DNA from: Delphinus delphis
Lineage: Eukaryota; Chordata; Mammalia; Artiodactyla; Delphinidae
Length of the DNA: 64,000 nucleotides
NCBI RefSeq assembly: GCF_949987515.2
Contig: NC_082683.1
Coordinates: forward strand, 123,838,582 to 123,902,581
Reading direction: 5' to 3'
How positions within the stretch are numbered: the first letter of the stretch is position 1; every line of letters starts with the position of its first letter. The position numbers and the translations under genes are program-made. A model generated the notes under the pieces. It was not told the DNA's origin. It searched no databases and worked only from the letters and a program-made list of their open reading frames with translations. This document shows, piece by piece, positions 27,201 through 40,200 of this stretch.

Positions 27201-30200
27201 CCCCAAACACAGTAAGTTAACCAAAATAAGAAGACAGAAATACACAGCAGATGAAGGAGCAAGGTAAAAACCCAACAGACCAAACAAATGAAGAGGAAAT
27301 AGGCAGCCTACCTGAAAAAGAATTCAGTAATGTTAGTAAAGATGATCCAAAATCTTGGAAATAGAATGAAGAAAATACAAGAAACGTTTAACAAAGACCT
27401 AGGAGAATTAAAGAGCAAACAAACAATGATGAACAACACAATAAATGAAATTAAAAATTCTCTAGAAGGAATCAATAGCAGTATAACTGAGGCAGAAGAA
27501 CGGATAAGTGACCTGGAAGATAAAATATTGGAAATAACTATCACCGAGCAGAATAAAGAAAAAAGACTGAAAAGAATTGAGACAGTCTCAGAGACCTCTG
27601 GGACAACATTAAATGCACCAACATTCTAATTATAGGGGTCCCAGAAGAAGAAGAGAAAAAAAAGGGACTGAGAAAATATTTGAAGAGATTATAGCTGAAA
27701 ATTTCCCTAATATGGGAAAGGAAATAGTCAATCAAGTCCAAGAAGCACACAGAGTCCCATATAGGAAAAATCCAAGGAGAAACATGCCAAGACACATATT
27801 AATCAAACTATCAAAAATTAAATACAAAGGAAATATATTAAAAGCAGCAAGGGGAAAGCAACAAATAACATACACAGGAATCACCATAAGGTTAACAGCA
27901 GATCTGTCAGCAGAAACTTTGCAAGCCAGAAGGGAGTGGCAGGACATATTTAAAGTGATGAAAGGGAAAATCCAACAACCAAGATGACTCTACCTAGCAA
28001 GGATCTCATTCAGACTCGACGAAGAAATTGGAAGCTTTACAGACAAGCAAAACCTAAGAGAATTCAGCACCTCCAAACCAGCTTTACAACAAATGGTAAA
28101 GGAACTTCTCTAGGTAGGAAACACAAGAGAAGGAAAAGACCTACAATAAAAAACACAAGACAATTAAGAAAATGGTAATAGGAACATACATATGGATAAT
28201 TACCTTAAATGTAAATGGATTAAATGCTCCAATGAAAAGACATACACTGGCTGAATGGACACAAAAACAAGACCCGTATATATGCTGTCTACAAGAGACC
28301 CACTTCAGACCTTGGGACACATACAGACTTAAAGTGAGGGGATGGAAAAAGATATTCCACGCAAAAGGAAATCAAAAGAAAGTTGGCGTGGCAATTCTCA
28401 CACCAGACAAAATAGACTTTAAAGACTATTACAAGAGACAAAGAAGGACACTACATAATGATCAAAGGATCAATCCAAGAAGAAAATATAACAGTTGTAA
28501 ATATTTATGCACCCAACATAGAAGCATCTCAATACATAAGGCAAATGCGAACTGCCATAAAAGGGGAAATCGACAGTAACACAGTCATAGTAGGGGACTT
28601 TAACACCCCACTTTCACCAATGGACAGATCATCCAAAATGAAAATAAATAAGGAAACACAAGCTTTAAATGATACATTAAACACGATGGACTTAATTGAT
28701 ATTTGTAGGACAATCCATCCAAAAACAACAGAACACACTTTCTTCTCAAGTGCTGATGGAACATTCTCCAGGATAGATCATATCTTCAGTCACAAATCAA
28801 GCCTTGGTAAATTTAAGAAAATTGAAATTGTATCAAGTATCTTTTCCAACCACAAGGCTATGAGACTAGATATCAATTACAGGAAAAAAATCTGTAAAAA
28901 ATACAAACACATGGAGGCTAACTAAAAGTACAATACTAAATAACCAAGAGATCACTGAATAAATCAAAGTGGAGATCAAAAAATATCTACAAACAAATGA
29001 CAATGAAAACACGATGACCCAAAACCTATGGGATGCAGCAAAAACAGTTCTAAGAGGGAAGTTTATAGCAATACAATCCAGCCTCAAGAAACAAGAAACA
29101 TCTCAAATAAACAACCTAACCTTACACCTAAAGCAGTTAGAGAAAGAAAAACAAAAAAACCCCAAAGTTACCAGAAGGAAAGGAATCATAAAGATCAGAT
29201 CAGAAATGAAGGAAACGATAGCAAAGATCAATAAAACTAAAAGCTGGTTCTTTGAGAAGATAAAATTGATAAACCATTATCCAGACTCAAGAAGAAAAAA
29301 AGGCAGAAGACTCAAATCAACAGAATTAGAAATGAAAAAGAAGTAAAAACTGACACTGCAGAAACACAAAAGATCACGAGACATTACTATAAGAAACTAT
29401 ATGCCAATAAAATGGACAACTTGGAAGAAATGGACAAATTCTTAGAAAAGCACAACCTTCTGAGACTGAACCAGGAAGAAATAGAAATTATAAACAGACC
29501 AATCACAAGCACTGAAATTGAAACTGGGATTAAAAATCTTCCAACAAACAAAAGTCCAGTACCAGATGGCTTTATAAGTCAATTCTATTAAACATTTAGA
29601 GAAGACCTAACACCTATCCTTCTCAAACTCTTCCAAAACATAGCAGAGGGAGGAACACTCCCTCTGCTATTATGCGAGGCCACCATCACCCTGACACCAA
29701 AACCAGACAAAGATGTCACAAAAAAAGAAAACTTCAGGCCAATATCACTGATGAACATAGATGTAAAAATCCTCAACAAAATACTAGCAAGCAGAATCGA
29801 ACAGCACATTAAAGGGATCATACACCATGATCAAGTGGGCTTTATCCCAGGAATGCAAGGATTCTTCAATATATGCAAATCAATCAATGCGATACACCAT
29901 ATTAACAAACTGAAGGAGAAAAACCATATAATCATCTCAATAGATGCACAGAAAGCTTTCGACAAAATTCAACACTGATTTATGATTAAAAACCCTCCAG
30001 AGAGTAAGCATAGAGGGAACTTACCTGAACATAATAAAGGCCATATATGACAAACCAACAGTCAGCATTGTTCTCAATGGTGAAAAACTGAAACCATTTC
30101 CACTAAGATAAGGAACAAGACAAGGTTGCCCATTCTCACCACTACTATTCAACATAGTTTTGGAAGTTTTAGCCACAGCAATCAGAGAAGAAAAGGAAAT

Positions 30201-33200
30201 AAAAGGAATCCAAATTGGAAAAGAAGAAGTAAAACTGACACTGTTTGCAGATGACATGATACTATACATAGAGAATCCTAAAGATGCTACCAGAAAACTG
30301 CTAGAGCTAATCAATGAATTTGGTAAAGTTGCAGGATACAAAATTAATGCACAGAAATCTCTGGCATTCCTAGACACTAATGATGAAAAATCTGAAAGAG
30401 AAATTAAGGAAACACTCCCATTTACCACTGCAACAAAAAGAATAAAATACCTAGGAATAAACCTACCTAAGGAGACAAAAGACCTGTATGCAGAAAACTA
30501 TAAGACACTGATGAAAGAAATTGAAGAAGATACAAACAGATGGAGAGATACACCATGTTCTTGGATTGGAAGAATCAACATTGTGAAAATGACTATAATA
30601 CCCAAAGCAATCTACAGGTTCAATGCAATCCCTATCAAACTACCACTGGCATTTTTCACAGAACTGGAACAAAAATTTCACAATTTGCATGGAAACACAA
30701 AAGACCCTGAATAGCCAAAGCAATCTTGAGAAAAAAAAATGGAGGTGGAGGAATCAGGCTCCCTGACTTCAGACTATATTACAAAGCTACAGTAATCAAG
30801 ACAGTATGGTACTGGCACAAAAACAGAAAAATAGATCAATGGAACAGGATAGAAAGCCCAGAGATAAACCCATGCATATATGGTCAACTAATCTATGATA
30901 AAGGAGGCAAGAATATACAATGGAGAAAAGACACCCTCTTCAATAAGTGGTGCTGGGAAAACTGGATAGCTACATGTAAAAGAATGAAATTAGAACACTC
31001 CCTAACACTATACACAAAAAGAAAGTCAAAATGGATTAAAGACCTAAATGTAAGGCCAGACATTATAAACCTCTTAGAGGAAAACATAGGCAGAACACTC
31101 TATGACATAAATCACAGCAAGATCCCTTTTGACCCACCTCCTAGAGAAATGGAAATAAAAGCAAAAATAAACAAATAGGACCTAATGAAACTTAAAAACT
31201 TTTGCACACCACAGGAAACTAGAAACAAGATGAAAAGACAACCCTCAAAATGGGAGAAAATATTTGTAAATGAAGCAGCTGACAAAGGATTAATCTCCAA
31301 AATTTACAAGCAGCTCATGCAGCTCAAGATCAAAAAAGCAAATAACCCAATCCAAAAATGGGCAGAAGACCTAAATAGACATTTCTCTAAAGAAGATACA
31401 CAGATTGCCAACAAACACATGAAAGGATGTTCAACATCACTAATCATTAGAGAAATGCAAATCAAAACTACAATGAGGTATCACCTCACACTGGTCAGAT
31501 TGGCCATCATCAAAAAATCCACAAACAATAAATGCTGGAGAGGTTGTGGAGAAAAGGGAACCCTCTTGCACTGTTGATGGGAATGTAAATTGATACAGCC
31601 ACTATGGAGAACAGTATGGAGGTTTCTTAAAAAACTAAAAGTAGAACTACCATATGACCCAGCAAACCCAGTACTGGCCATATACCCTGAGAAAACCAGA
31701 ATTCAAAAAGAGTCATGTACCACAATGTTCATTGCAGCACTATTTACAATAGCCAGGATATGGAAGCAACCTAAGTGCCTGTCAAATGATGAATGGATAA
31801 AGAAGATGTGCCACATATATACAACGGAGTATTACTCAGCCATAAAAAGAAATGAAATTGAGTTATTTGCGGTGAGGTGATGGACCTAGAGTCTGTCATA
31901 CAGAGTGAAGTAAGTCAGAAAGAAAAAAACAAATACCATATGCTAACACATATATATGGAATCTAAAAACAAAATGGCTCTGAAAAACTTAGGGGAAGGA
32001 CAGGAATAAAGACGCAGATGTAGAGAATGGACTTGAGGACACGGGGAGGGGGAAGGGTAAGCTGGGATGAAGTGAGGAGTGGCATGGAGATATACACACT
32101 ACCAAATGTAAAATAGCTAGTGGGAAGCAGCCGCATGGCACAGGGAGATCAGCTCGGTGCTTTGTATCCACCTAGAGGGTGGGATAGGGAGGGTGGGAGG
32201 GAGATGCAAGAGAGAGGAGAAATGGGGATAAATGTACATGCATAGATGATTCACTTTGTTATACAGTGGAAACTAACACACCATTGTAAAGCAATTATAC
32301 TCCAAGAAAGATGTTTAAAAAAACACAACAATTTAACCAAAATCCTTAAGATTATAACTTTCAGCAAGGTAATTTTTCATATTAGAAACTCATATGATTA
32401 CAGTGATCCAGAAAAAATATGTTGAAAACAGATGCTCATAGTCTCCTTAAACATTAAAATATTGTACATAGCCTAAATATCCAGCCATAACACAGTGATT
32501 ACCTTAAATATTACATAGCCATTATGGTACAATTGTTGAGGAATACTGAGTTTGGAAAATCTTCAGCTGAGTGAAATAGGATAGTAAATATACCATATGA
32601 TACCAAAAAAAAAAAAAGGTGAAGTTTGAATAGTGAGCTTGCCTAGTCATTTTTCTCCCGGTACTCCAAAATGCATTACTTATTTGTCCCTCCAGTCACT
32701 CATTAACAGTTGAGTTGCAAGACACTGAAATAGGTGATGTGGAAATATGAGGGTGAACGTACTAAGTTCCCGACCTCCTGGAAAGATAAGGTATATACAC
32801 AGAGAGCCAGACGACCAGACAGTAAACAAGTGCCACGTGAGTAGGCACAGACAGTAAGGGCTGGAGAGTTCATATCAACACAGTACAGACTTTTTATGCA
32901 CCATAACCTGGGAAGGCTATAAATGTGGCTAATGCATGCTTCCAGCCCTCAAGGATCTTAACATTTATGGAGACAGATATCTAGGCAACAAATCATAATA
33001 CAGGAAAAGTGACTTAATAAGATAATCTCCTAATGTGAGTCAGTTTTGTGAAAGAAATAAACTTGGTGATAGAGACTAACAGGAAAGTGCAGACAGAGGA
33101 AGGCCTTCCTTTAAGCAGGGCATGGTCAGAGAAAGTGGCTGTGAGGAGGTAACACCTGAGCTAAGGGAGAGAGGGAGCAGGTATGTGAAATGCCAGAGGA

Positions 33201-36200
33201 GAGGGAGCAGAAAGGAGCTCGGGTGCTGGAGGAGCAGAAATGTGGCTGGAGCACATTTCAGAGTATTGGTGAGGCCACAGAGGGGGTGGAAGGAAGCTCC
33301 CTCAGGGATCTCCAGTCCAAGGTAAGGAGTTTGGATTTCATTGTAAACTCAGTGGGAAACCACTAAAAGTTGTTTGGTTTTTCAAAAATTCTTTTATTTA
33401 GTAAGTTTCAAATTTATGAAAAGTTATAAGAATAACACTATATAGTCTTTATTCCAATTCATCTACTGTTAACATTTTGCTCCATTTTTTATAGCCTTTG
33501 TTCTCTCTATATGTACTTATTTTTTCTGAAACATTTCATTTGAGTGTTAAGTTGCATAATTCATGCCCTTTAATCCCCAAATACTTTACTCTGAATTCCC
33601 CAAGAATAACAACATTCTCTTACGTAAGTAGAATATACTTATCATCTTCAGAAAATTTAATATTGATACAATAATTTACTGTCCATAATCCAGTTTTGTC
33701 AACTGACTCAGTATGTTCTTTAACATTCTTTTTCTTCTTTTTTTTGTAAACAGCCCAGATGTCCTCCAACAGATGAATGGAGGTATGTCCATACCATGGA
33801 ACACTACTCAGCAGCTAATAAGACCAAACTATTGATACACACAACAACCTAGATAATCTCCAGAGAGTTACACTGAGAGAAAAACAAATCTCAAAAGATT
33901 ACATATACAATATTATTCCACTTATAAAAATTTTTTAAATGACAAAATTATAGAAATGGAGAATTGATTAGCAATTACCAGGGGTTAAGAAGGAAGTAGG
34001 GGTAGGAGAGAAGTGGGGGGGTGGCTATCATAGGGCAATATAAGGGATCCTCATGGTGATGGAAATGTTCTGTATCTTGACTGTATCAATATTAATATCC
34101 TGGTTGTGATATATATATATATCTAACATCTTCATTGGACCTGGTTGTGATATTATACTGTAGTTTTGTTGATGTTACTACTGGGGAAAACTAGGTAAAG
34201 GGTATACAGAATCTCTCTATATTATTTTTTACAATGGCCTGTAAATTTATAATCACCTCAAAAAGTTTAATTAAAAAAAATCAATGAGACAGCAAAGTAT
34301 TATTGTATTCAGTCACTTCATTTATACTCCAAGAGGTCCCCAGAATGCTTCCTGTGGTGTCAGACAGAGAGAAGGTGCTCAGTAGATGTTTGTTGAATGA
34401 ATAAATAAGAAAGGATTTGAGTTGCCTTAACCCCCCCACCCCCATTTTATAGCAGGTACCTGGCCATAAAGGTTGTGACTAATACCAAAATACTAGCTAT
34501 TAAATGGCATATGTGGAACTGTAACTCTGGACTCCTAACTTCAAGGCCAAAATTTTCTTTTGATTACATCTTTTTTTTTAACATCTCTATTGGAGTATAA
34601 TTGCTTTACAATGGTGTATTAGTTTCTGCTTTATAACAAAGTGAATCAGTTATACATATACATATGTCCCCATATCTCTTCCCTCTTGCATCTCCCTCCC
34701 TCCCACCCTCCCTATCCCACCCCTCTAGGTGGTCACAAAGCACCAAGCTGATCTCCCTGTGCTATGTGGCTGCTTCCCACTAGCTATCTATTTTACATTT
34801 GGTAGTGTATATATGTCCATTCCACTCGCTCACTTCGTCCCAGCTTACCCTTCCCCCTCCCCATATCCTCAAGTCCATTCTCTAGTAGGTCTGTGTCTTT
34901 ATTCCCATCTTGCCCCTAGGTTCTTCATGACCATTTTTTTTTTAGATTCCATATATATGTGTTAGCATACGGTATTTATTTTTCTCTTTCTGACTTACTT
35001 CACTCTGTATGACAGTCTCTAAGTCCATCCACCTCACTACAAATAACTCAATTTCGTTTCTTTTTATGGCTGAGTAATATTCCATTGTATAGATGTGCCA
35101 CATCTTCTTTATCCACTCATCTGTTGATGGACACTTAGGTTGCTTCCATGTCCTGGCTATTGGAAATAGAGCTGCAATGAACATTTTAGTACATGACTCT
35201 TTTTGAATTATGGTTTTCTCAGGGTATACGCCCAGTAGTGGGATTGCTGGGTCATATGGTAGTTCTATTTGTAGTTTTTTAAGGAACCTCCATACTGTTC
35301 TCCATAGTGGCTGTATCACCTTACATTCCCACCAACAGTGCAACAGGGTTCCCTTTTCTCCACACCCTCTCCAGCATTTATTGTTTGTGGATGTTTTGAT
35401 GATGGCCATTCTGACCGGTGTCAGATGACAGAAAGCCCAGAGATGATTACATCTTTATACTCTCTCTTTTCATGGAAGAGATGCTATCTCTTAAACCTTC
35501 ATGGTCCTCTTTGTGTCAAAACATAGTTTCTTTCTTTCTTTCTTTCTTTCTTTTTATTTTTGCTAGAATATGATTTTTTTCTTCTCATCACTGCCATCTC
35601 TCTAAACAACTAGTATATCCACCACAGATATTTTCTTATCATTCACATTAACCTTAATCCTCTACATCCCAGCTTGCATCCTTACCCCATTCCCCAACCC
35701 CTACCCTTCTCCCTTCACTAAAACTATTTTCTTAAAAATTCCAACTGCCCTCTTTGTGACATCATATCAAAGTTCATCCTTCTGTATGTCTCTGTAGCAT
35801 GAGAACCTTGTTGACAATTCACTTTGAGCTCTAATAATTTTACCTTTTTCCCAGATAACATCTACATCCCCCGTCAGTTCTGATTCTGGGCTTTAAGATT
35901 CTCCAGTGTTCTTTCATTTCTATTACACGTCTACATTTATTCTCCCAGTTCAGTGAGTCCCGGGCAATGTTAAGTTCTCTCACAATCTGGGATATCAAGT
36001 CCAACGTTCTTTGCCTCCCCAAAGCCTCTGACCCGTATAGGAAGCAGCCTATGGAAAAGCCCACCCTTGCCACTCTCTCTGCAGAAGGAGACAGGAAGAA
36101 CCATCATTATGGGACTTACTGAACAGGTTATTCCAGGTCACACTTGTCTTCTCCTCAGACTCTATTGTTTGGAAAACGAGTACCCTGTGATGGTCCAGGT

Positions 36201-37171
36201 TTTTAAGCAATTCTTCACAGTAAATTGGAATCCCACAGCTTCCCTCGGCCAGGTACCTGTAGTGAAAACAACGCAATCTATTTATATCAAAGAACCATCT
36301 TTAAAGAAGTAAAAATATTTGCGTTTTCTCAATCACCTGAAAATAATCACTTCTCTTTCTCCATTTGTTTTGGTTTGTTTTTCATTTTTAGGGATTGCTT
36401 TTTCTTTCTTTTTTTTTTTTTTTGCTCTACGCGGGCCTCTCACTGTTGTGGCCTCTCCCGTTGCGGAGCACAGGCTCCAGACGCGTGCAGGCTCAGCGGC
36501 CATGGCTCACGGGCCCAGCCACTCCGCGGCATGTGGGATCTTCCCGGACTGGGGCACGAACCCGTGTTCCCTGCATCGGCAGGTGGACTCTCAACCACTG
36601 CGCCACCAGGGAAGCCCTTTCTTTCATTTTTAAAATTACATAATAAACCATTTAAATCTTTCCGAAGTCAAAGCTATGTAATAAGGTACATCCTCAGTCT
36701 TGCTTCCCTTCCTCACCTTATAAGTAAGCATTTAAATTAGTTTCTGGTTTATCTTTTCAACGTTTCTTTTTAAAACTATAGAAAATGCACACACGTATTT
36801 CACTCTCTTCTTTAGATAAAAGACAGCAAGTTATATATACTGCACACTAGGCAACCCCTTGTTTTTTCACTCAACAATGTATCCTGGTCATCCCTTCATA
36901 TCAGTAGATCTTTCTTATTTCTCTTTATAGCTACATAGGGCTCAATCGTGTGGATGCATCCTAGTTTATTCTGACTATCCTCTTAGAGATGGACATTTGG
37001 ATTGCTTTCAGTCTTTTACTAGTACAAATAATGCCTCAATAAAAACTGTGCCCATATGTCACTTCATATTTTTGTCACTATATATATTTTAAAAGTTTTT
37101 AAATTTTTTAATTGAAGTATAGCTGATTTACAATGTTGTGTTAGTTTCAGGTGTATAGCAAAGTGATTCAG

Positions 37172-37225
<54 letters not shown>

Positions 37226-40200
37226 TTTTTCAGATTCTTTTCCCTTATAGGTTATTACAAAATATTGAGCATAGTTCCCTGTCAGTATATCTTTGAGATA
37301 GGTTCCTAGAATTGGGAAGGCTAGATCAAAAAGTAAATGCATATATAATAAATGCATACATATATAATAAATACATACATAATAAATAAATAAATACATA
37401 CATACAGAGAGAAAGAGGGAGAGACAGAGAGACAAAGGGAAAGAACACACAAAATTCATGCCCGCGGGCTTCCCTGGTGGCGCAGTGGTTGAGAGTCTGC
37501 CTGCCAATGTGGGGGACACGGGTTCGAGCCCTGGTCTGGGAGGGTCCCACATGCTGCGGAGCAACTAGGCCCATGAGCCATGGCCGCTGAGCCTGCGCGT
37601 CTGGAGCTTGTGCTCCACAGCGAGAGAGGCCGCAACAGTGAGAGGCCCGCGCACCGCGATGAAGAGTGGCCCCCACTTACTGCAACTGGAGAAAGCCCTC
37701 GCATAGAAACGAAGACCCAACACAGCCAAAAATAAATAAATAAATAAAAATACAATTTAAAAAAAAAATAAATTCATGCCTAGAGTTATTTTAAATGAGA
37801 CTTTGTCCAAGACATTTCTCTTCCAGAAGCAAAGCAACCTCATTAGAAAGAACAGATACAGATACCAAGGAGGCTTGTAAACAGCCAGCTAAGGAGGAGG
37901 CATTGTCCATGTTGTTAAGGGGACTGCTGTCAAGACCCCAGGAGAGGAGTCACTGAGAAGCTCAGAGAGCACTGACGTCACCATCTGCCATGACAGGGAA
38001 CACCAGACCACGTTATTGCCAGCGACTAAGACCTTGCTCAGCTGTGGGCTGTGGTGCTTAAGGCTTACCAGTTTGCCTTTCATGTTACTTGCCCGTGACA
38101 GTGCCCTTAGTCACTGTGGCTTAGAGTGAGTGTGCCCATAGCCAGCATGATGAAAGGGAAACAAAACTGATGTCCTAAGCAACGTCTGAGACGGTGTAAC
38201 AGGGACCATAACAAGGAAAAGTGAGCGGCATCCATCCTATCAAGCATGTTCAGTGGCCCCTTGGAAAAGCGGGACCAGCAAGAATCCTGAAATGGCCGCT
38301 TTCAGACACATCTTAAGGAATCTGATGAAGCCTGGACCTGGAGAATGAGTGCAGATGTCAAGGCCTCAGGATAGAAACAGGTTACTCACGTGTCTAGTTC
38401 TTTGGGGATGCCCCTGACGTTGAGGTCTAGGCAGACCTTGTTGAGGATGTCCTTAGGCTGCACGGCTCCAAGGATGACATAGGTGGTGTTCCTGTTCTTC
38501 ATTATGGCACGGGCAGCTGCACAGGGCATGTCAATGAAGGGAGACAGGGACATGATGATGAAGATGGGAACAGACCGGATAAGCTTCTCCATAAACCTCC
38601 AGGAGGCTGAATCGATAAACTGGCCTTCATCGATGATGAAAATAATCCTTTCCTCTTTCACTGTCTGGACAAGGTGGAGAAACACAAAGAAAAATGCTGT
38701 AGGACTTCAGGGGTTTTTTTTGTTTTTGTTTGATTTTTTGGCCGCACCGAGCAGCTTGCGGGATCTCAGTTCCCCGACCAGGGATTGAACCCAGGCCATG
38801 GCAGCGAAAGCGCCAAATCCTAACTAGACCACTAGGGAACTCCCGTGACTTCAGTTTTTTATACACATGTATGGGTATGCATGTGTATCCACCGAATTTT
38901 GTGAAGCTAAGTTAAATCTGTTCTTTCTAATAACTTTGCGTTAATTTAGATTCCGCTAATTGGAATCTGTGGCAATTGGGACAGAACTGGCTGGAATAGA
39001 CTCTTACTTGGTCAAATATTTGTGTAAAGATAATGTAAATATATAGGATAGATGGGGTTTTAGTCAACCTAAACAGCCATTACATAAAAATTACTGAGGT
39101 TTACTTCAAGTCATTCTAATCTATTGAAAAATGAAGGTCTCCTGGAAATACCTATTTGACATTTATTCAACCAACATCGATTCAACACATACTTACCAAG
39201 CACCCACTGGGCTAGGTGCTGGAGGCAGGCTGCTGAGAGAAACTCACCTGGTCCTTGCCCTGCCGGCAGTTTATGCTGTTCTAGCTTGAACTGCGGCACT
39301 TGTTACACTTAAAAACAGATCGTGTGTCCCTCTTCTTGTGTAGAGTACCTTTCCCTAACAAGTCTGAATTATTTATTTACTCATTAAGCATTTATTGTGC
39401 ATCTGTTAGGGTCAGGTACTGTTTTAAGCACTGGGGATAGAGTATTAGACAAAATATAGAGCTTACATTTAGTGTGAGCCCCTGCATAGCGGGCCCTGCA
39501 TTTCCATAGTGTAAGATGTCTAAATGGAGAAAACCTTCCCCACTCTTACTGCTCCAGACTGCTCTTGGCTTCTTTTGTTTCCCTCTGGGAAGAGATTGGG
39601 TTAAGCCGTTCTTTCCCTCTGCATGTTTTTATAAACTAGAGCAGCAAAGGCTACATTCAAATTTCAAATTTCAGAAGATGATCATTATAAAGTATTATAG
39701 CCTGCCTTATCACATATATGTAAGTCCCCTCTTACAGCCCCATTCTGTCACCAGATCGTTAGCTCTTCACTGACCCTGAGAACATTTTAATGAATAGGGG
39801 TTAGCATCCCATTGTTTTGTTTTGTTTTGTATTTGACTAATATCTTTAAAACTACGGGGCAGGGAATTCCCTGGTAGCGCAGTGGTTGAGAGTCTGTCTG
39901 CCAATGCAGGGGACACAGGTTAGAGCCCTGGTCCGGGGAGATCCCACATGCCACAGAGCAACTAAGCCCATGCACCACAACTACTGAGCCTGTGCTCTAG
40001 AGCCCACAAGCCACAACTACTAAGGCTGCAAGCCACAACTACTAAAGCCCGCACACCTGGAGCCTGTGCTCCATGGCAAGAGAAGCCACCGCAATGAGAA
40101 GACTGCGAATCGCAACAAAGAGTAGCCCCCACTCACCGCAACTAGAGAAAGCCTGTGCAGCAACAAAGACCCAACGCAGCCAAATAAATAAATAAATAAA

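Larger units (their letters stand above)
25991..32320 (+). mobile_element. Near-full-length L1 (copy B)
   Basis: The element runs from a 5' UTR (gatttcacgatggcggagta) through ORF1 and ORF2 to a 3' UTR ending in caattatactccaagaaagatg. It lies antisense to ADCY10 between exons 9 and 10. Relative to copy C its 5' UTR lacks about 355 bp, including a pyrimidine tract. I could not identify a target-site duplication, so the ends are approximate. Many stops and frameshifts disable it. Confidence 0.93.

Noticed and set aside
36225..36740. A 171-codon plus-strand open frame
   Set aside because: It runs antisense through ADCY10 exon 9 and then through a CHR SINE; its protein is the translated SINE consensus.
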